This document shows positions 7,494-15,456 of a stretch of 32,353 nt of DNA, piece by piece. The notes below the pieces were generated by a model, which was not told the DNA's origin, did not search any database, and was given only the letters and a program-made list of their open reading frames with translations. Within the stretch, counting starts at the first letter, position 1, and every line of letters starts with the position of its first letter. The position numbers were made by a program, and so were the translations under genes. Source of the DNA: Acidobacteria bacterium RIFCSPLOWO2_02_FULL_67_21 (GTDB lineage Bacteria; Acidobacteriota; Vicinamibacteria; Vicinamibacterales; UBA2999); assembly GCA_001767195.1 (NCBI GenBank), contig MEKU01000005.1:492-32844 (forward strand), given 5' to 3'.

Positions 7494-8572
7494 TCGCCGA
7501 ACGAAACGCCGAGCGCCCGGGCGGTGTGCACGAGGTCGTAGTCGAGCGGCACCGTGCGCAGCTTGCCGACGACGTCGCCGAGCGGCACCGGCACGATGTC
7601 CGGCGGGTGGTTCGCGACCATGACGCCGAACTGCCCCTGGAGCAGCAGCTCGACGGCCTTGCCGCCGAATCGCGTCGCCAGCGTCCGGTCGAACGCCGTC
7701 GGCGCGCCGCCGCGCTGCAGGTGACCGAGCACGACGTACCGCGTCTCCTTCCCCGTACGGTCCTCCAGCTCCCTGGCGACCTGCATTCCCGCTCCCCCCA
7801 GGCGCTCCGGCTGCGCCCCGCGTGCCTGCTGAATCAGCGACACCTGGCCGCCTCGTGCCCGCGCCCCCTCCGCCACCACGACAATGCTGAAGCGCGCACC
7901 CCACTCGTCCCGATCGCGGATGCACGTCGCCACCTTCTCGAGGTCGTATGGAATCTCGGGGATCAGGATGACGTCCGCGCCGCCCGCGACGCCGCCGTGC
8001 AGCGCGATCCAGCCGGCATAGCGGCCCATGACTTCCACCACCATGATCCGGCGGTGCGCCTCCGCCGTCGTGTGGAGGCGGTCGATCGCCTCGGTCGCGA
8101 AGCTCACCGCGGTGTCGAAGCCGAAGGAGCTGTTGGTCCCCGCGATGTCGTTGTCGATCGTCTTGGGAACGCCGACGAGCGGCATCCCCTTCCTGTGAAA
8201 CTCGTAGGAGATGGCGAGGGTGCCGTCGCCGCCGATGCAGACGAGCGCGTCGAGCTTCGTGCGGTGGAACATCTCGATCACGCGCGCGGCGTAGTCGAAC
8301 GTCCCCTCCGGTGTCGTAATCGGCTCGAGAAACGGGTTTCCGCGGTTCACGGTCCCGAGGATCGTGCCGCCCAGCCGCAGGATGCCGGTGACATCGCGGG
8401 GCGTCAGCGGTCTCGCCTTCTCGGGATAGATCAGGCCGTCGAAGCTGTCTTCGAGGCCGACGACCTCGAGCCCGGCGTTGCAGCCCGCCTTGACGACAGC
8501 ACGGATGACGGCGTTCAGGCCAGGAGCGTCGCCGCCGCCGGTGAGCACGCCGATTTTCTTGAGTGTGGGCAT
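7490..8572 (-). CDS. pfkA: 6-phosphofructokinase
   Basis: This enzyme phosphorylates fructose 6-phosphate in glycolysis. The ATG at 8572 gives 360 residues; a longer upstream frame would read through the tRNA gene and is rejected. Motifs seen are GVLTGGGDAPGLN (8-20), CIGGDGT (112-118), PKTIDNDIAGT (136-146, with the catalytic Asp) and MGRYAGW (182-188). Gly after GGD is typical of ATP use, while Lys in PKTID is the residue found in PPi-dependent and group III enzymes. The pair suggests a group III ATP-type PFK, but the donor is not certain. The gene begins 17 bases after tRNA-Ala and may share its transcript. Its end overlaps the convergent frr. Confidence 0.94.
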   Translation of the reverse strand: MPTLKKIGVLTGGGDAPGLNAVIRAVVKAGCNAGLEVVGLEDSFDGLIYPEKARPLTPRDVTGILRLGGTILGTVNRGNPFLEPITTPEGTFDYAARVIEMFHRTKLDALVCIGGDGTLAISYEFHRKGMPLVGVPKTIDNDIAGTNSSFGFDTAVSFATEAIDRLHTTAEAHRRIMVVEVMGRYAGWIALHGGVAGGADVILIPEIPYDLEKVATCIRDRDEWGARFSIVVVAEGARARGGQVSLIQQARGAQPERLGGAGMQVARELEDRTGKETRYVVLGHLQRGGAPTAFDRTLATRFGGKAVELLLQGQFGVMVANHPPDIVPVPLGDVVGKLRTVPLDYDLVHTARALGVSFGD

Positions 8573-8589
8573 TCGTGAGGGAAGGTTGG

Positions 8590-8665
8590 TGGTGGACGGC
8601 AGGGGGATCGAACCCCTGACCTCTGCATTGCGAACGCAGCGCTCTCCCAGCTGAGCTAGCCGCCC
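8590..8665 (-). tRNA. tRNA-Ala (anticodon CGC), CCA encoded
   Basis: Read on the minus strand, a full cloverleaf is visible. The acceptor stem GGGCGGC pairs with GCCGTCC and includes the G3-U70 pair that marks alanine tRNAs. The D-arm, the anticodon stem with loop TTCGCAA (anticodon CGC at 8632-8630), the GGTTCGATCC T-arm and a genomic CCA end are all present. It sits just upstream of pfkA in the same direction. Confidence 0.97.
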
Positions 8666-8690
8666 GAGGATTCCCGATGGAAGATGCTTC

Positions 8691-8699
8691 AGTTTAGCA
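8691..8699 (-). promoter_or_regulatory. Probable extended -10 promoter of tRNA-Ala/pfkA
   Basis: On the minus strand TGC followed by TAAACT forms an extended -10, 25 bases before the tRNA 5' end. The -35 is weak (GTGCAA-like with a long spacer). Confidence 0.4.
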
Positions 8700-8729
8700 T
8701 GCGCGCGGCCCTCTCCTTGCACCCTCCGG

Positions 8730-8753
8730 CTTCGACAGACACTTCGACAGACA
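8730..8753. repeat. 12-base tandem duplication upstream of the GlsB-type gene
   Basis: CTTCGACAGACA occurs twice back to back (8730-8741 and 8742-8753), just ahead of the GGAGG ribosome site of the next gene. It may be a small tandem duplication or a repeated binding site. Confidence 0.5.
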
Positions 8754-8766
8754 GCTGGAGGACTTA

Positions 8767-9030
8767 ATGGAGATTCTTGGCTGGATTCTCTTCGGCTTGG
8801 TGATTGGTGCCTTGGCGAAGCTCGTCATGCCCGGACGCGATCCCGGTGGCATCATCGTGACCATCCTGCTCGGGATCGCCGGCGCGCTGCTCGGCGGTTT
8901 CGTGGGGCGCGCGCTCGGGTTCTACGGCGGAGGCGAGCCGGCGGGCTGGATCATGTCGTTCCTCGGCGCCGTTGTGCTGCTCGTGGTCTACCGGATGATG
9001 GTCGGCCGCAGAACGATCGCGCGGCCGTAG
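8767..9030 (+). CDS. GlsB/YeaQ/YmgE family small membrane protein
   Basis: This is an 87-residue protein with three hydrophobic helices (about 3-21, 28-50 and 60-80) separated by Gly-rich turns. The pattern ILFGLVIGALAKLVMPGRDPGG followed by a Gly-rich helix and GWIMSFLGAVVLL is that of the transglycosylase-associated/GlsB stress protein family. Members sit in the inner membrane; no enzymatic activity is established for them. A clear GGAGG site lies 8 bases before the ATG. It is monocistronic, since a long palindrome begins 7 bases after its stop. The family call is good; the physiological role is unknown. Confidence 0.9.
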   Translation: MEILGWILFGLVIGALAKLVMPGRDPGGIIVTILLGIAGALLGGFVGRALGFYGGGEPAGWIMSFLGAVVLLVVYRMMVGRRTIARP

Positions 9031-9036
9031 CGTGAC

Positions 9037-9126
9037 GGGCTCAGGACTCAAGGCTCAAGGCTCAGGGTACGACAGCAGGTACAATTCGAGCGTTGTGCCT
9101 TCAGCCTTGCGCCTTGAGCCCTGATC
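9037..9126. repeat. Long inverted repeat of GGCTCAAG units
   Basis: The left arm (about 9037-9067) and right arm (about 9097-9125) are imperfect complements of about 26 bases, built from repeats of CTCAAGG or its complement. They flank a 30-base loop that holds TACAAT at 9080-9085. The element may act as a bidirectional terminator for the upstream gene and may also supply a -10 element for the downstream PolX-like gene. Confidence 0.65.
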
Positions 9127-9143
9127 CGACGCCCCGTCGCCGC

Positions 9144-10415
9144 ATGTCCCTGGGGCGGGCGCATATGCTTGCCGCGGCGGTCGTTCGCGAAACCCGGCGG
9201 GCGGGCATCGGCGCCGACGCGTTGACGTGGGTGGGCAGCCTCCGTCGCTTTGCGCCCGATGTCGGCGATATCGCCCTGCTCAGCGTCGTCCCTCCACCGC
9301 GCCACGCTCACATCCTGAAGGCATTCTCTCGTCTGCCGTTTGCCACGTCGATCGCCGCGCGCACGGCCTCGAGCGTCGCTGTGGAGACGGCTCGCGGCGT
9401 GGTCACGCTGCACCTCACCACGCCCGAGCAGGCGGGCGCCGGGCTCGTCTGGCACACCGGATCGAGAGCGCACGTGGATCAGCTGCAGGCACGCGCCGAC
9501 CGGCTCGGCATCCGTTTCGACGAGGGCGCACTGGTGCGGCCCGGTGCGGGGCCGATCGCCTGCACCACCGAAGAGGCGCTGTACGCACACCTCGAGCTGC
9601 CCTATGTCGCTGCCGAGCTGCGGAGCGGCAACGGCGAGATCGCCGCCGCGGTCGGAGGCCGCCTGCCGCGGCTGATTTCCGAGGCTCACATCCGGGGCGA
9701 CCTTCATACGCACAGCGCCTGGAGCGACGGTCAGAACACGATCGCCGACATGGTGAGCGCGGCCCGGCAGCTCGGGTACGAATACCTCGCGATCACCGAC
9801 CACTCCGAGCGCGCCTGGTCGTCGCGCAGGCTGGGAGCGGACGATGTCGCGCGGCAGCGCGAGGAGATCGAGACCGTGCGGGCGCGCAGCCGGGATATCG
9901 CGATTCTGCACGGCGTCGAGGTCGACATCATGCACGACGGCAGCCTCGACTTCAGCGACGAGCTGCTCAGCGGATTCGACATCGTACTCGCCTCGCTGCA
10001 CGAGTCGGGGGGACACGACGGCCCCCGGCTCACGGAGCGGTACCTCCGCGCGATCCGCCACCCGCTCGTGAATGTCATCACCCATCCCGCCAACCGTGCG
10101 CCGGCGCACTCGGCCGGCTACGCGGTCGACTTCGACCGCCTGTTTGCGGCCGCGGCCGAGACGGGAACGGCGATGGAGATTGACGGCGCGCCCGCACATC
10201 TCGACATGGACGGCGAGGTCGCACGCCGCGCCGTTGCCGCCGACGTGACGGTCGTGATCGACAGCGACTGCCATCGCGTGGAGGCGCTCGCGCGGCAGAT
10301 GCAGTTCGGCATCGGCACGGCGCGCCGCGGCTGGATCGAGCCGCAGCAGGTCCTCAACACGCGCGGCGTCGAGGCCGTGCGCGCCTTCGTGACCCGCAAG
10401 CGCGGGTGTCCGTGA
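9144..10415 (+). CDS. PolX-like protein: intact PHP nuclease domain, degenerate polymerase palm
   Basis: Full PolX enzymes have an N-terminal HhH/polymerase-beta part and a C-terminal PHP 3'-5' exonuclease. This 423-residue protein lacks the HhH part and begins at the palm. The palm retains GSLRR (31-35), but the metal-binding motif reads VGDIALL (40-46), with Ala for the second Asp. The third Asp (normally VDLR) is replaced in VTLHL (87-91), so polymerisation is not expected. The PHP domain looks complete: H188, H190, D195, D219-H220, E259, H286, H314, D375 and H377. The start is uncertain: ATG 9144 has no ribosome site, while TTG 9093 lies 7 bases after TACAAT inside the upstream repeat. 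A second PolX with the opposite loss lies at 21590. The likely role is a phosphoesterase or nuclease; the substrate is unknown. Confidence 0.85.
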   Translation: MSLGRAHMLAAAVVRETRRAGIGADALTWVGSLRRFAPDVGDIALLSVVPPPRHAHILKAFSRLPFATSIAARTASSVAVETARGVVTLHLTTPEQAGAGLVWHTGSRAHVDQLQARADRLGIRFDEGALVRPGAGPIACTTEEALYAHLELPYVAAELRSGNGEIAAAVGGRLPRLISEAHIRGDLHTHSAWSDGQNTIADMVSAARQLGYEYLAITDHSERAWSSRRLGADDVARQREEIETVRARSRDIAILHGVEVDIMHDGSLDFSDELLSGFDIVLASLHESGGHDGPRLTERYLRAIRHPLVNVITHPANRAPAHSAGYAVDFDRLFAAAAETGTAMEIDGAPAHLDMDGEVARRAVAADVTVVIDSDCHRVEALARQMQFGIGTARRGWIEPQQVLNTRGVEAVRAFVTRKRGCP

Positions 10416-10528
10416 GACGTGTCGATCGCGCACCACCTGAAGCATTCGGCGGCACAAATGGCGAAATGCCGTGCTTTCCGGACGCCGGCTGGTTGGCCCG
10501 AACCTTGAAGGTCATGCCGGATCCAGCG

Positions 10529-11188
10529 ATGCGTCCCGTCCTGCTTCCCGTCGTCTTCCTGGCACTGGCCGCGATCGCGGCGGCTCAGTCGCGCCCGGCG
10601 CCCGACGCGCTGGCGCGCGCGCTCCAGCAGCGCTATCAGGGCGTCCGGGACTTCTCCGCCGACTTCGTGCACTCGTATCGGGGCGGCGTGCTCCGCACGC
10701 AGACGACCGAACGCGGCCGCGTGGTGATCAAGAAGCCCGGGCTCATGCGATGGGTCTATACCGCACCCGAGCGGAAGGAGTTCGTCTCCGACGGCCGCAA
10801 GGTGTATGCGTACATCCCTGAGGACCGGCAGGTGATCGTCAACGATGTGCCGGCCGACGATCAGGCGACGACGCCGGCGCTCTTTCTGGCCGGCAGAGGC
10901 GACATCGCGCGCGACTTTACGGCCGCCTACCCGCCCGCGGCCCCTTCCGGCGGCGTGACGCTGAGGCTCACGCCGCGGCGGCAGGAGCCCGAGTACGAGT
11001 ACCTGGACGTGACCGTTGATCCCGCCACGCTCCAGATCCGCGTGCTGACGACACGCGACCGCCAGGGGGGAGATTCGACGCTCACGTTTGCGAATCTGCA
11101 GGAAAACCGCGGAATATCCGATAAGGAGTTTGTGTTTCGCATCCCCCGCGGGGTCGACGTCATTACGAATGACCGCACATCGAACTAG
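10529..11188 (+). CDS. lolA: LolA-like outer-membrane lipoprotein carrier protein
   Basis: LolA carries lipoproteins across the periplasm from LolCDE to the outer membrane. The 219-residue product has a Sec signal peptide (1-18, ending in an AAA-Q/S type site). The domain then shows the LolA pattern: LQQRYQGVRDFSADFVHSY, RGRVVIKKPGLMRWVY, KEFVSDGRKVYAYIPEDRQV and a late LTFANLQENRGISDKEFVF. ATG 10529 is chosen because it starts the signal peptide; ATG 10514 would add 5 residues. It overlaps the following lipoprotein secretin gene by 20 bases, so the two are co-translated. That pairing suggests this LolA may serve the secretin. Confidence 0.9.
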   Translation: MRPVLLPVVFLALAAIAAAQSRPAPDALARALQQRYQGVRDFSADFVHSYRGGVLRTQTTERGRVVIKKPGLMRWVYTAPERKEFVSDGRKVYAYIPEDRQVIVNDVPADDQATTPALFLAGRGDIARDFTAAYPPAAPSGGVTLRLTPRRQEPEYEYLDVTVDPATLQIRVLTTRDRQGGDSTLTFANLQENRGISDKEFVFRIPRGVDVITNDRTSN

Positions 11189-12989
11189 CCGGGTCCTGAT
11201 GGTCGTCGCCGCGCTGGCCGTTGCCGGCTGCGCGACCACGGCCAGCCTTCGCCTGGCCGAGCGGGCGGAGCTCGCCCAGGACTACGACCGCGCGATCGTG
11301 GAGTACACGCGCGCCCTGCAAGCCGATCCCGATAACCGGGCGGCCCGCCAGGGGCTCGATCGCTCCACGCTCCGGGGCGCCGAGGACCACTTCCTGCGCG
11401 GCCGCCGCCACCATGCCGCGGGCCGGCTGGACGAAGCGCTCGTGGAGCTGCAGCTGGCCGCGGAGCTCAATCCCGGCGACGGCAACATCGAGGACCTGCT
11501 CACCGGCGTGAGGACGCAGCTCCGCACGAAAGTCGCGATCGCCCGCGAGGGCAAGACGCAGCTCGAAAGCCTCATCGAGCGCTCGCAGGGCTTTCAGCCG
11601 GCGGGCCTCGAGCTGCCGGCTGACGCGCGGCTCCCGGCATCGCTGACCTTCCGGGATGCGAGCGGCCGCGACGTCTACACGGCCCTGGCCCGATTCGCCA
11701 ACCTGAACATCGTGTTCGATCCGCAGTTCCGGGATCAGCCGGTCACGATCGACCTGCGAAACGCACGCCTGGACGAGGCGTTGACGTCCCTGTCCGCGGC
11801 AACCCGCAACTTCTACCGGGTCACCGCGCAGCGCACGATCACCGTCGTCCCCGATACGCCTGCCAAACGCACCGAGTACGAGGACGAAATCGTCCGCACG
11901 TTCTATCTCAGCAACGCTGACGTCAAGGAGACGCTCGACCTGCTGCGGATCGTGATCGACAACCGGCGGCTGGCGCCGATCACGGCGACCAACGCGCTCT
12001 CCATCAAGGACACGCCGGAGCGCGTGGCGGCCGCCGGACGCCTGATTTCCGCCATCGACAAGGCACGGCCGGAGGTCGTGATCGACGTCGAGCTGCTCGA
12101 GATCGACCGCACACGCCTGCGTGAATACGGGCTGCAGATCGCCTCTCCGGGCTCGCCGGGCCTCGACGGCAGCGCCGACGCCAACCGGGACGATCTCACG
12201 CTTCGCGACCTCCGCAACCTGACGCAGTCGGACATCTTCCTGACGAACCTGCCGGCGCTCTTCTACCGCCTGCTGAAGACCGACAGCAACACGCGGACGC
12301 TGGCCAACCCGCAGCTCCGGACGTCGGAGGGCATGACCGCGTCGGCCCGGTTCGGCGAGCGCGTCCCGGTGCCGGTGACCACGTTCGCGCCGATCGCCAC
12401 CGGCGGCGTCGCGCAGCAGCCGATTACGTCGTTCAACTACGAGAACATCGGCGTGAATATCGACATCACGCCGCGCACGCATCATGACGACGAGGTGACG
12501 CTCTCGCTGAAGATTCTGGTGAGCAGCATCTCCGGGTCGGGCTTCGGGGGCTTGCCGACGTTCGGCAACCGCGAGATCAGCACCGTGATCCGGCTTCGTG
12601 ACGGGGAGACGAATCTGCTCGCCGGGTTGATCCGCGATGACGAGCGCCGCGTGGCGGCCGGCATCCCGGGGCTCAGCGATCTGCCGATCGTCGGCCGTCT
12701 GTTCGCCCACAATCGCCGTGAGACGCAGGAAACGGACATCGTCCTCACGCTCACACCGCACATCGTGCGCATGCTGGATCTGTCGGAAGACGACCTGCGC
12801 CCGTTCCGCGTGGGCCGCGGCGCCGCCGGCACCGGCACCGTGCTCGACCTGCCGATCTCAACCGAACCGCCGCCAGGCCCGCCCGGCGCTCCGCCACCCG
12901 CCCCGCCCGCAACGCCGTCGCCGGCGGCCCCGATCCAGCCGCCGACCTCGCAGCCGGCGCCCGGTCAGCCGCCCACAGGGCAGCCGTAG
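11169..12989 (+). CDS. TPR-containing lipoprotein secretin (type II/III secretion or pilus-like)
   Basis: This is an outer-membrane channel-forming secretin of 606 residues, distinct from PilQ. ATG 11169 gives a lipoprotein signal with lipobox LAVAGC (Cys21). Two to three TPR-like helices follow (25-115), then an STN/N0-like domain (about 155-230), an N1-like domain (about 240-298) and the secretin core (about 300-536). The core contains RTLANPQLRT, ENIGVNIDITPR, the DGETNLLAGLI strand and the signature IPGLSDLPIVGRLF (499-512). Residues 564-606 are almost all Pro, Ala, Gln and Thr. No other secretion genes adjoin it except lolA. It could serve a type II-like system encoded elsewhere or an unlinked pilus. 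The family is certain; the system is not. Confidence 0.88.
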   Translation: MTAHRTSRVLMVVAALAVAGCATTASLRLAERAELAQDYDRAIVEYTRALQADPDNRAARQGLDRSTLRGAEDHFLRGRRHHAAGRLDEALVELQLAAELNPGDGNIEDLLTGVRTQLRTKVAIAREGKTQLESLIERSQGFQPAGLELPADARLPASLTFRDASGRDVYTALARFANLNIVFDPQFRDQPVTIDLRNARLDEALTSLSAATRNFYRVTAQRTITVVPDTPAKRTEYEDEIVRTFYLSNADVKETLDLLRIVIDNRRLAPITATNALSIKDTPERVAAAGRLISAIDKARPEVVIDVELLEIDRTRLREYGLQIASPGSPGLDGSADANRDDLTLRDLRNLTQSDIFLTNLPALFYRLLKTDSNTRTLANPQLRTSEGMTASARFGERVPVPVTTFAPIATGGVAQQPITSFNYENIGVNIDITPRTHHDDEVTLSLKILVSSISGSGFGGLPTFGNREISTVIRLRDGETNLLAGLIRDDERRVAAGIPGLSDLPIVGRLFAHNRRETQETDIVLTLTPHIVRMLDLSEDDLRPFRVGRGAAGTGTVLDLPISTEPPPGPPGAPPPAPPATPSPAAPIQPPTSQPAPGQPPTGQP

Positions 12990-12990
12990 G

Positions 12991-13087
12991 GTGCAAGCCC
13001 GCTGACGCAGGTCGGTGCAACTCCGACTGACGGTTGTCGGTGCAATCGCACTGACGATGCTGGTGCAATCGCACCGACCACCGTCAG
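12991..13087. repeat. Four tandem GTGCAA-headed repeats between convergent genes
   Basis: Four imperfect units of 23-25 bases start at 12991, 13015, 13040 and 13063, each beginning GTGCAA and most ending near CTGAC plus a G/T-rich tail. The last two contain GTGCAATCGCAC, itself a small hairpin. They fill the gap between the secretin and murA 3' ends and may act as a two-way terminator. Confidence 0.7.
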
Positions 13088-13098
13088 TCCCCTGTCCT

Positions 13099-14358
13099 CT
13101 ACTCCACCTTCGCGACCTTGGCCCCCAGCGCGTGCAGCCGTTCGACCAGCTGGCTGTAGCCGCGTTCGACGGTCTCGAGCGGCTGGACCCGGGTCTGGCC
13201 GTCGGCCGCGAGCCCGGCGGCAATCAGCGACATCCCCGACCGCAGGTCGCGGCTGTCGAGCACGCGGCCGCCCCGCAGGCGCGTGGGCCCCGTCACGATG
13301 ATCCGGTGAGCGTCGGCCAGAAACAGGTCCGCGCCCATGCCGCTCAGCTGCTCGAGCGCGAAGAGACGGAGCTCGTACATCCAGTCGTGGACGAGCGTGC
13401 GGCCGTCGGCCTGCGTGGCCAGGACGGTGAAGAGGCTCACGAGGTCGCTCGGAAAGGCCGGCCACAGGCCGGTCGTGATCCGGCGCACCGCTTTCGGCGA
13501 CGAAGGCTTCACCTCGAAGATGCCGTCCTTGAACGCACACCGCACGTTCATCCGTTTGAGGACCGCGCCGACCACCTCCATCTCGGCCTCACACGCCCCC
13601 TCGATGTCAATCTCGCCGCCGGTGATGGCGCCGACCACCGCCCAGCTGCCCGCCTCGATGTAATCGCCCCGCAACTGGTGCGTCGCCCCGCAAAGCCGGG
13701 CGGCGCCCTCGACCCGGAGCGTCGAGCTGCCAATGCCGGTCACGCCGGCGCCCAACTGCTGCAGGAACTCGCACAGCTCGACGACGTGCGGCTCCATGGC
13801 GGCGTGGCGGATCTCGGTGACGCCGTGGGCCGCGGCGGCCGCCAGCAGCGCCGTCTCGGTGCCGGTGACGGACGCTTCGTACAGGTACATCGAGGCACCC
13901 TTCAGCCCGTCCGATGCCTCGAGCAGGTGATCCGACCCGCTGCCCTGCCGCGCCCCCATGGCCAGGAGCGCCTCCAGATGCGTCGAGATCGAGCGCCGGG
14001 CCGGGAAGTCCCCCCCTGGAGGGGCCAGATGCGCCCGGCCCACGCGCGCCAGCAGGGGCCCGAGCAGCAGCACCGATCCGCGGAGCCGGCCCACCAGCGT
14101 CCGGTCTGGCGCGTGGCTGTGCAGGCGCGGAGCGCGGACCCGCAGGGTGGTGCTCCCGATCCCGTCCACCTCGGCGCCGAGATCGAGCAGCAGGCGCGCC
14201 ATGACCTCGACGTCGCCGATTCGCGGCACATTGGTCAGCACGCACTCCTCCCCGGTGAGGAGGCAGGCGGCCAGCAGCGGGAGTGCGGCGTTCTTGTTGC
14301 CTTCGACGGCGACTCGGCCCTGCAACCGGTGGCCGCCCTCTACGAGGAGTGTCGACAT
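13099..14358 (-). CDS. murA: UDP-GlcNAc 1-carboxyvinyltransferase (MurA) with Asp in place of the active-site Cys
   Basis: MurA transfers enolpyruvate from PEP to UDP-GlcNAc, the first committed step of peptidoglycan synthesis. The 419-residue product has NKNAALPLL (21-29), with the Lys that binds PEP. It retains R93 in the sugar-binding strand, FPSD with catalytic Asp at 305, and DLRSG near 371-375. The active-site loop reads PPGGDFPARR: Asp117 stands where most MurA enzymes have Cys in PGGC. Cys-to-Asp MurA enzymes are known in some bacteria and are insensitive to fosfomycin. The gene abuts murB without a gap and ends the nagZ-ldcA-mpl-pxpBC-murB-murA operon. A MurA-like paralogue with altered activity is possible but less likely. 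Confidence 0.9.
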   Translation of the reverse strand: MSTLLVEGGHRLQGRVAVEGNKNAALPLLAACLLTGEECVLTNVPRIGDVEVMARLLLDLGAEVDGIGSTTLRVRAPRLHSHAPDRTLVGRLRGSVLLLGPLLARVGRAHLAPPGGDFPARRSISTHLEALLAMGARQGSGSDHLLEASDGLKGASMYLYEASVTGTETALLAAAAAHGVTEIRHAAMEPHVVELCEFLQQLGAGVTGIGSSTLRVEGAARLCGATHQLRGDYIEAGSWAVVGAITGGEIDIEGACEAEMEVVGAVLKRMNVRCAFKDGIFEVKPSSPKAVRRITTGLWPAFPSDLVSLFTVLATQADGRTLVHDWMYELRLFALEQLSGMGADLFLADAHRIIVTGPTRLRGGRVLDSRDLRSGMSLIAAGLAADGQTRVQPLETVERGYSQLVERLHALGAKVAKVE

Positions 14359-15456
14359 TCAGCGCTTCTCCAGCAGGTAGCGGACATCCGCGTCCCCGTC
14401 GAATCCGACGAACACCGGCTCGGGCACGAGCCAGATCCCGAACCGATCCGCGACCTGCCGCTTGATTCGCGCGGCCAGCTGCAGCACATCGCGTGCCGTC
14501 GCACCGCCCCGATTGACGAGCGCGAGCGGATGCTTCGACGAAAGCCCGACGGCCCCGCACTGGTAGCCGCGCGCGAACCCCGCACGTTCGATCAACCAGG
14601 CGGCCGGCACCTTCACCGCGCCATCCGGCTGCGGAAATCCCGGGACCGGGCCGGGCGACACGGCCGCGAGCCCTTCGTACACGCCCGCGGTCACGACCGG
14701 GTTCATGAAGAATGAACCGACACTCCGGGTGTCGGGATCGGCCCGGTCCAGGACCATTCCCTTGCGGCGCCGGACCGAGAGTACTGCCTCTCGGACATCG
14801 ATCAGCCCTGGCGCCTCGATCGCGCCACGCTGCAGCTCGTCGATCAGTTCAGGATACGCAATGGCCGGCGGCCCGGCGCGGAGCTGCAGCGTCACGCCGC
14901 AGACCACGAAGCGCCCGGCATCCGTGTGCTTGAAGCGGCTGGTCCGGTAGCCGAACCCGCACTCGCCCGCGGCCAGCGCCACAACTTCGCCCGACGCACG
15001 ATCGAACGCCGTGACACCGGCAATCGACTGCGACACCTCCTGGCCGTACGCGCCGACATTCTGAATCGGCGTGCCGCCGGCGCTGCCCGGAATCCCCGAC
15101 AGGCACTCGAGTCCCGCCAGCCCGCGCAACACCGCCATCTCGACGATCGGGTCCCAGGCTTCGCCGGCGCCCGCCTGCACCCGCGCTTCGCCGTCTCGCC
15201 CGCTGAAATCAACCCCGCCGATGGCGATGTGCAGCACCAGCCCCTCGATGCTGCGATCCGCCACGACCACGTTGCTGCCGCCGCCGAGCACGACGAGCGG
15301 CACGCGGCGCGCCTCGCACCACCGGTGCGCGCGCGCGACGTCTTCGGCTGTCCGCGCCCGGAAGAACCACCGTGCGGCCCCGCCGATCCCGAGCGTCGTC
15401 ATGGGCGCCAGCGGTACGCCGGCCTCAGGCTGAATCGAACGCTCAGCGGAGGTCAA
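14359..15456 (-). CDS. murB: UDP-N-acetylenolpyruvoylglucosamine reductase
   Basis: MurB reduces the MurA product with NADPH and FAD to UDP-MurNAc. The frame contains LAPMTTLGIGGAARWF near the start, the FAD loop VVLGGGSNVVVAD, the ECLSGIPGSAGGTPIQNVGAYGQEV block, GYRTSRFK with the substrate Arg, GSFFMNPVV with the proton-donor Ser, and VPEPVFVGF with the catalytic Glu near the end. I prefer the TTG at 15456 (GAGG site 6 bases upstream, 365 residues, 14-base overlap with pxpBC). The ATG at 15495 would add 13 basic residues and has a weaker site. The next gene, murA, begins directly after its stop. Confidence 0.93.
   Translation of the reverse strand: MTSAERSIQPEAGVPLAPMTTLGIGGAARWFFRARTAEDVARAHRWCEARRVPLVVLGGGSNVVVADRSIEGLVLHIAIGGVDFSGRDGEARVQAGAGEAWDPIVEMAVLRGLAGLECLSGIPGSAGGTPIQNVGAYGQEVSQSIAGVTAFDRASGEVVALAAGECGFGYRTSRFKHTDAGRFVVCGVTLQLRAGPPAIAYPELIDELQRGAIEAPGLIDVREAVLSVRRRKGMVLDRADPDTRSVGSFFMNPVVTAGVYEGLAAVSPGPVPGFPQPDGAVKVPAAWLIERAGFARGYQCGAVGLSSKHPLALVNRGGATARDVLQLAARIKRQVADRFGIWLVPEPVFVGFDGDADVRYLLEKR

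Noticed and set aside
8573-8722. Upstream extension of phosphofructokinase
   Set aside because: The frame reads through the tRNA-Ala gene; conserved sequence begins at ATG 8572.
9093-9143. TTG 9093 as the firm start of the PolX-like protein
   Set aside because: The added 17 residues are translated repeat and lie outside the conserved region. It is kept only as a possibility because of the nearby TACAAT.
12991-13087. Tandem repeats considered as a CRISPR array
   Set aside because: The units are imperfect, there are no unique spacers of constant length between exact repeats, and no cas genes are present.
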